Assembly (NCBI RefSeq): GCF_904849725.1
Contig: NC_058524.1
Span: 511,298,263 to 511,362,262 of the forward strand
Direction: 5' to 3'
DNA: 64,000 bases
From: Hordeum vulgare subsp. vulgare
Lineage: Eukaryota > Streptophyta > Magnoliopsida > Poales > Poaceae
Shown here: piece by piece, positions 58,275 to 64,000 of the stretch
Numbering within the stretch: position 1 is the stretch's first letter
Layout of the letters: every line of letters starts with the position of its first letter
The notes under the pieces: generated by a model
Told to the model about the DNA's origin: nothing
The model's input: only the letters and a program-made list of their open reading frames with translations
Databases searched by the model: none
Made by a program: the position numbers and the translations under genes

Positions 58275-60062
58275 TGTTGGGGAACGTCGCATGGGAAACA
58301 AAAATTTTCCTACGCGCACGAAGACCTATCATGGTGATGTCCATCTACGAGAGGGGATGAGTGATCTACGTACCCTTGTAGATCGTACATCAGAAGCGTT
58401 AGAGAACGCGGTTGATGTAGTGGAACGTCCTCACGTCCCTCGATCCGCCCCGCGAACAATCCCGCGATCAGTCCCACGATCTAGTACCGAACGGACGGCA
58501 CCTCCGCGTTCAGCACACGTACAGCTCGACGATGATCTCGGCCTTCTTGATCCAGCAAGAGAGACGGAGAGGTAGAAGAGTTCTCTGGCAGCATGACGGC
58601 GCTCCGGAGGTTGGTGATGATCTTGTCTCAGCAGGGCTCCGCCCGAGCTCCGCAGAAACGCGATCTAGAGGAAAAACTATGGAGGTATGTGGTCGGGCAG
58701 CCGTGAGAAAGTCGTCTCAAATCAGCCCTAATTGCTCCATATATATAGGAGGAGGGAGGGGGACCTTGCCTTGGGGTCCAAGGGACCCTCAAGGGGTCGG
58801 CCGAGCCAAAGGGGGGGAGGACTCCCCCCCCAAACCGAGTTGGACTTGGTTTGGTGGGAGGAGTCCCCCTCCCTTCCCACTTCCTCCCTTTTTTTTCTTT
58901 TCCTTTGATTTCTTTTTCTTGGCGCATAGGCCCCCTTGGGGCTGTCCCACCAGCCCACTAAGGGCTGGTGTGTCTCCCCAAAGCCTATGGGCTTCCCCGG
59001 GGTGGGTTGCCCCCCCCGGTGAACTCCCGGAACCCATTCGTCATTCCCGGTACATTCCCGGTAACTCCGAAAACCTTCCGGTAATCAAATGAGGTCATCT
59101 TATATATCAATCTTTGTTTCCGGACCATTCCGGAAACCCTCGTGACGTCCGTGATATCATCCGGGACTCCGAACAACATTCGGTAACCAACCATATAACT
59201 CAAATACGCATAAAACAACGTCGAACCTTAAGTGTGCAGACCCTGCGGGTTCGAGAACTATGTAGACATGACCCGAGAGACTCCTCGGTCAATATCCAAT
59301 AGCGGGACCTGGATGCCCATATTGGATCCTACATATTCTACGAAGATCTTATCGTTTGAACCTCAGTGCCAAGGATTCATATAATCCCGTATGTCATTCC
59401 CTTTGTCCTTCGGTATGTTACTTGCCCGAGATTCGATCGTCAGTATCCGCATACCTATTTCAATCTCGTTTACCGGCAAGTGTCCTTAATCGTTCCGTAA
59501 TACAAGATCCCGCAACTTACACTAAGTTAAATTGCTTGCAAGGCTTGTGTGTGATGTTGTATTACCGAGTGGGCCCCGAGATACCTCTCTGTCACACGGA
59601 GTGACAAATCCCAGTCTTGATCCATACTAACTCAACTAACACCTTCGGAGATACCTGTAGAGCATCTTTATAGTCACCCAGTTACGTTGCGACGTTTGAT
59701 ACACACAAAGCATTCCTCCGGTGTCAGTGAGTTGACACGCAGAAAACAGTAGCAACAAAATGACACGATCAACATGCTACGTCTATTAGTTTGGGTCTAG
59801 TCCATCACGTGATTCTCCCAATGACGTGATCCAGTTATCAAGCAACAACACCTTGTTCATAATCAGAAGACACTGACTATCATCGATCAACTGGCTAGCC
59901 AACTAGAGGCATGCCAGGGACGGTGTTTTGTCTATGTATCCACACATGTAAATGAGTCTTCATTCAATACAATTATAGCATGGATAATAAACTATTATCT
60001 TGATACAGGAATTATAATAATAACTATACATTTATTATTGCCTCTAGGGCATAATTCCAACA
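58275..60062 (-). repeat. TE10 3' LTR (1788 bp)
   Basis: TG..CA ends at 58275 and 60062. It contains on the minus strand a TATATATA box (58740-58747) and downstream leader, the usual place for the BARE-1 promoter. Open frames in the LTR (for example 58532-59092) are not genes. Confidence 0.93.
58740..58747 (-). promoter_or_regulatory. Probable TATA box of the BARE/Angela-like LTR
   Basis: TATATATA followed on the minus strand by GGAGCAATTAGGGC. Known BARE-1 promoters use TATA boxes in this region of the LTR. Assignment is by position only. Confidence 0.55.
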
Positions 60063-60073
60063 GTCTCCCACTT
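60063..60073 (-). other. TE10 polypurine tract
   Basis: The minus strand reads AAGTGGGAGAC directly before the 3' LTR. It primes plus-strand cDNA. Its position confirms the minus orientation. Confidence 0.85.
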
Positions 60074-60115
60074 GCACTAGAGTCAATAATCTAGCCTTCA
60101 CATCACCATGTGAAT

Positions 60116-62593
60116 TTACATTGTAATAAATCTAACACCCATACAGTTCTGGTGTCGATCATGTTTTGGCCGTGGAAGAGGTTTAGTCAGCGGGTCTGCT
60201 ACATTCAGATCCGTGTGCACCTTGCATATATTTATGTCCTCCTCCTTGACGTAGTCGCGGATGAGGTTGAAGCGTCGTTTGATGTGTCTGGTCTTCTTGT
60301 GAAACCTTGGTTCCTTTGCCAGGGCAATGGCACCAGTGTTGTCACAGAACAAGGTTATTGGATCCAGTGCACTTGGCACCACTCCAAGATCCGTCATGAA
60401 CTGCTTCATCCAGACACCCTCCTTAGCCGCCTCCGAGGCAGCCATGTACTCTGCTTCACATGTAGAATCTGCTACGACGCTTTGCTTGGAACAGCACCAG
60501 CTTACTGCACCCCCATTATGAATAAATACGTATCCGGTTTGCGACTTAGAGTCGTCCGGATCTGTGTCAAAGCTTGCATCGACGTAACCTTTTACGGCGA
60601 GCTCTTCGTCACCTCCATACACGAGAAACATCTCCTTAGTCCTTTTCAGGTACTTCAGGATATTCTTGACCGCTGTCCAGTGATCCACTCCTGGATTACT
60701 CTGGAACCTACCTGCCATACTTATGGCCAGGCTAACATCCGGTCTAGTGCACAGCATCGCATACATGATAGAACCTATGGCTGAAGCATAGGGGACGGAG
60801 CGCATATGCTCTCTATCTTCATCAGTTGCTGGGCACTGAGTCTTACTCAATCTCGTACCTTGTAAAACTGGCAAGAACCCTTTCTTGGACTGTTCCATTT
60901 TGAACCTCTTCAAAACTTTATCAAGGTATGTGCTTTGTGAAAGTCCTATCAGGCGTTTTGATCTATCCCTATAGATCTTAATGCCTAGAATGTAAGCAAC
61001 TTCTCCTAGGTCCTTCATAGAGAAACTTTTATTCAAGTAACCTTTTATGCTCTCCAAAAGCTCTACGTTGTTTCCAATCAGTAATATGTCATCCACATAT
61101 AATATTAGAAACGACACAGAGCTCCCACTCACTTTCTTGTAAATACAAGATTCTCCAACCACTTGTATAAACCCAAATGCTTTGATCACCTCATCAAAGC
61201 GTTTGTTCCAACTCCGAGATGCTTGCACCAGTCCATAAATGGATCGCTGGAGCTTGCACACCTTGTCAGCATTTCTAGGATCGACAAAACCTTCGGGTTG
61301 CATCATATACAACTCTTCCTTAAGAAAACTGTTAAGGAACGCCGTTTTGACATCCATCTGCCAGATTTCATAATCGAAAAATGCAGCTATTGCTAACATG
61401 ATTTTGACGGACTTAAGCATTGCCACGGGAGAGAAAGTCTCATCGTAGTCAATTCCTGGAACTTGTGAAAAACCCTTTGCCACAAGTCGAGCTTTATAAA
61501 CGGTCACATTACCGTCAGCGTCCGTCTTCTTCTTAAAGATCCATTTGTTCTGAATAGCCTTGCGGCCCTCAGGTAGTATCTCCAAAGTCCACACTTTGTT
61601 CTCATACATGGATCCTATCTCGGATTTCATGGCTTCTAGCCATTTGTTGGAATCTGGGCCCACCATTGCTTCCTCATAATTTGCAGGTTCATTGTTGTCT
61701 AACAACATGATTGATAAGACGGGATTACCGTACCACTCTGGAGCAGCGCGTGATCTCGTCGACCTGCGTGGTTCAACAGAAACTTGAACTAGAGTTTCAT
61801 GATCATCATCATTAACTTCCTCCTCGACCGGCGTCGCAATGACAGAGGTTTCCCCTTGCCCTGCGCCACCATCCAGAGGGATGAGAGGTTCGACAACCTC
61901 GTCAAGTTCTATCTTCCTCCCACTCAATTCTCTCGAGAGAAACTCCTTCTCGAGAAAAGCTCCGTTTTTAGCAACAAACACTTTGCCCTCGGATTTGAGA
62001 TAGAAGGTGTACCCAACTGTCTCTTTTGGGTAACCTATGAAGACGCACTTTTCCGTTTTGGGTTCCAGCTTTTCAGGCTGAAGCTTTTTGACATAAGCAT
62101 CACATCCCCAAACTTTAAGAAACGACAATTTTGGCCTCTTGCCATACCACAGTTCGTATGGTGTCGTCTCAACGGATTTTGATGGTGCCCTATTTAAAGT
62201 GAATGCAGCTGTTTCTAATGCATAACCCCAAAATGATAACGGCAAATCAGTAAGAGACATCATAGATCGCACCATCTCTAACAAAGTACGATTATGACGT
62301 TCGGACACACCATTACGCTGTGGTGTTCCAGGCGGTGTTAACTGCGAAACAATTCCACATTGTCTTAAGTGAGCACCAAACTCGAAACTCAGATATTCAC
62401 CCCCACGATCAGACCGTAGGAACTTGATCTTCTTGTTACGATGATTTTCCACTTCACTCTGAAATTGCTTGAACTTTTCAAATGTTTCAGACTTGTGCTT
62501 CATCAAGTAGACATAACCATATCTACTAAATCGCCAGTGAAGGTGAGAAAATAACGATATCCGCCGCGTGCCTCCACGCTCATTGGACCACAC
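60116..62593 (-). pseudogene. TE10 integrase, reverse transcriptase and RNase H (Copia)
   Basis: This 825-residue frame is native from about residue 22. The first 21 codons before the frameshift (about 62528-62530) are out of the true frame. Integrase: Asp62 in FLRSDRGGEYLS and Glu98 in PQRNGVSERHN. RT: VYKARLVAKGF near 366, QMDVKTAFLN near 412, YVDDILLIG at 499-507, and SIYGLVQASRSWN, where most Copia proteins have Lys in place of Val. RNase H: GYVDASFDTD, SQTGYVF, CEAEYMAASEAAKE and CDNTGAIALAKE. It ends about 50 bp before the PPT. Upstream Gag, protease and integrase N-terminus continue in the frame 62503-64000. Confidence 0.92.
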
Positions 62594-64000
62594 ACATCGG
62601 TATGTATGATTTCCAACAAGTCACTTGCACGCTCCATTGTTCCGGAGAACGGAGTCTTAGTCATCTTGCCCATGAGGCATGGTTCGCACGTGTCAAGTGA
62701 ATCAAAGTCAAGTGACTCCAAAAGTCCATCAGCATGGAGTTTCTTCATGCGCTTTACACCAATATGACCCAAGCGGCAGTGCCACAAAAATATGGCGCTA
62801 TCATTGTTTACTCTAACTCTTTTGGTCTCAGTGTTATGTATATGCGTATCGCTATCAAGATTCAATATGAACAATCCTCTCACATTCGGTGCATGACCAT
62901 AAAAGATGTTACTCATAGAAATAGAACAACCATTATTCTCAGACTTAAAAGAGTAACCGTCTCGCAATAAACAAGATCCAGATATAATGTTCATGCTCAA
63001 CGCAGGCACTAAATAACAATGATTTAAGTTCATCACTAATCCCGATGGTAGCTGAAGTGACACTGTGCCGACGGCGATTGCATCAACCTTGGAACCATTT
63101 CCTACGCGCATCATCACTTCGTCTTTCGCCAGGCTTCGTCTATTCTGCAGTTCCTGTTTCGAGTTGCAAATGTGAGCAACAGAACCGGTATCGAATACCC
63201 AGGCACTACTACGAGAGCCGGTTAAGTACACATCAATAACATGTATATCAAATATACCTGATTTTTCTTTGCCCGCCTTCTTATCTGCCAGATACCTGGG
63301 GAAATTGCGCTTCCAGTGACCCATACCCTTGCAATAGAAGCACTCTGTTTCAGGCTTAGGTCCAGCCTTGGGTTTCTTCGGTGGATTGGCAACAGGCTTG
63401 CCGCTCTTCTTCGAATTGCCCTTCTTGCCTTTGCCGTTTCTCTTGAAACTAGTGGTCTTGCTCACCATCAACACTTGATGCTCTTTACGGAGTTCAGACT
63501 CTGCGACTTTCAGCATCGCAAACAACTCGCCGGGAGACTTGTTCATCCCTTGCATGTTGTAGTTCAACACAAAGCCTTTATAGCTTGGCGGCAGTGATTG
63601 AAGGATTCTGTCAGTGATAGCCTCTTGAGGGAGTTCAATCCCCAGCTCAGCTAGACGGTTTGAGTACCCACACATTTTGAGCACATGTTCACTGACAGAC
63701 GAGTTTTCCTCCATCTTGCAAGCATAGAATTTATCGGAGGTCTCATACCTCTCGATCCGGGAGTTCTTCTGAAAGATAAACTTCAACTCCTGGAACATCT
63801 CAAATGCTCCATGACGCTCAAAGCGACGTTGAAGTCCCGGTTCTAAGCCATACAAGACTGCACATTGAACTATTGAGTAGTCCTCCTTACGCGCTAACCA
63901 AGCGTTCTTAACATCCTGATCAGCCATAGCGGGTGGTTCATCTCCTAGCGCAGCATTAAGGACATAATCCTTCTTCCCAGCTTGTAAGATTAGCTTAAGA
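62503..64000 (-). pseudogene. TE10 Gag, protease and integrase N-terminus (Copia), partial
   Basis: The frame is open to the window edge, so the true Gag start lies outside. The Met at 63927 (MADQDVKNAW) is internal. Counting from it: Gag core to about 150; a Lys/Gly-rich basic stretch 160-195; a zinc knuckle at 196-209 (CFYCKGMGHWKRNF) whose last Cys is replaced by Phe; the protease DTGS at 246-249; the integrase zinc module His383/His388 and Cys414/Cys417; the first integrase Asp444. A missing base in an A run near 62528-62530 then ends the frame in unrelated residues at 62503. Confidence 0.92.

Larger units (their letters stand above)
58275..64000 (-). mobile_element. TE10: BARE-1/Angela/WIS-like Copia retrotransposon, partial
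   Basis: The LTR at 58275-60062 has the well-known BARE-1/Angela ends: TGTTGGAATTATGCCCTAG on the minus strand, and TGTTGGGGAACGTCGCATGG on the plus strand. A PPT (AAGTGGGAGAC) follows and one Copia-type Gag-PR-IN-RT-RH reading unit runs to the window edge. The 5' LTR, PBS and Gag start lie to the right of 64000. One frameshift and a mutated zinc knuckle damage the polyprotein. Copia order (IN before RT) is clear. Confidence 0.93.

Noticed and set aside
58532..59092. 186-codon frame in the BARE/Angela-like LTR
   Set aside because: Inside a recognised LTR, Pro/Gly-rich, no domain; known full-length elements of this group do not encode a protein there.
60110..60784. 224-codon plus-strand frame
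   Set aside because: It is the antisense of the Copia RNase H region, which has clear domains on the minus strand.

Overview
The window is plant nuclear DNA from the wheat/barley tribe (Triticeae), and it consists almost entirely of nested transposable elements. I found no convincing host gene. The Triticeae call rests on a BARE-1/Angela/WIS-type Copia LTR, Sukkula-like LTRs over 4 kb long, Sabrina/WHAM-like non-autonomous Gypsy elements, Athila-lineage Gypsy elements and Stowaway MITEs. Family names come from recall, not from a database search. Boundaries, target-site duplications (TSDs), primer-binding sites (PBS) and polypurine tracts (PPT) were read from the sequence.

Layout. TE1 (Sukkula-like, + strand) runs from before base 1 to 20465. 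It shows the end of its 5' LTR, an initiator-Met PBS, non-coding internal DNA (237-2359 and 14980-16206) and a 3' LTR (16207-20465). Inside it, with TSD GTGTT, lies TE2 (2360-14979, minus strand, non-autonomous). TE2 is itself split by a 5.46-kb solo LTR related to TE1 (5383-10845), and one of its LTRs carries a Stowaway MITE. TE1 sits in the 5' LTR of TE4, whose internal part is 20629-22562 plus 42966-43099. TE4 was split by TE5, an Athila-like Gypsy element (22563-42965, minus, TSD TAGTG). TE5 was in turn split by a second copy of its own family, TE6 (24438-34613, minus, TSD TGGTA).

Further right are an LTR of another Gypsy family (43100-43568) with an antisense Transposase_28-like ORF (44213-44761), a Sabrina-like LTR fragment, and TE8, a complete 6.57-kb non-autonomous element (45497-52064, plus, TSD AGTTC). 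These are followed by a Copia gag/integrase fossil holding a MITE, a rearranged LTR containing a large inverted repeat (53138-54665), and about 3.3 kb of poorly classified DNA. The window ends in a BARE-1/Angela-like Copia element (58275 to beyond 64000, minus strand) with one frameshift.

How the parts relate. The Athila-like TE5 and TE6 encode Gag, protease, reverse transcriptase, RNase H and integrase, but both are broken. The non-autonomous TE2, TE4 and TE8 lack pol and share a short conserved protein ORF starting MDPHPLA or MDAHPLA. They also share tRNA-Asp-type PBS, PPT-like repeats and, in TE8, a 3' block found in the Athila-like copies, which suggests mobilisation in trans. The most interesting observation is in TE5 and TE6: the slot between integrase and the 3' LTR holds different coiled-coil ORFs that share flanks and a proline-rich C-terminal tail.
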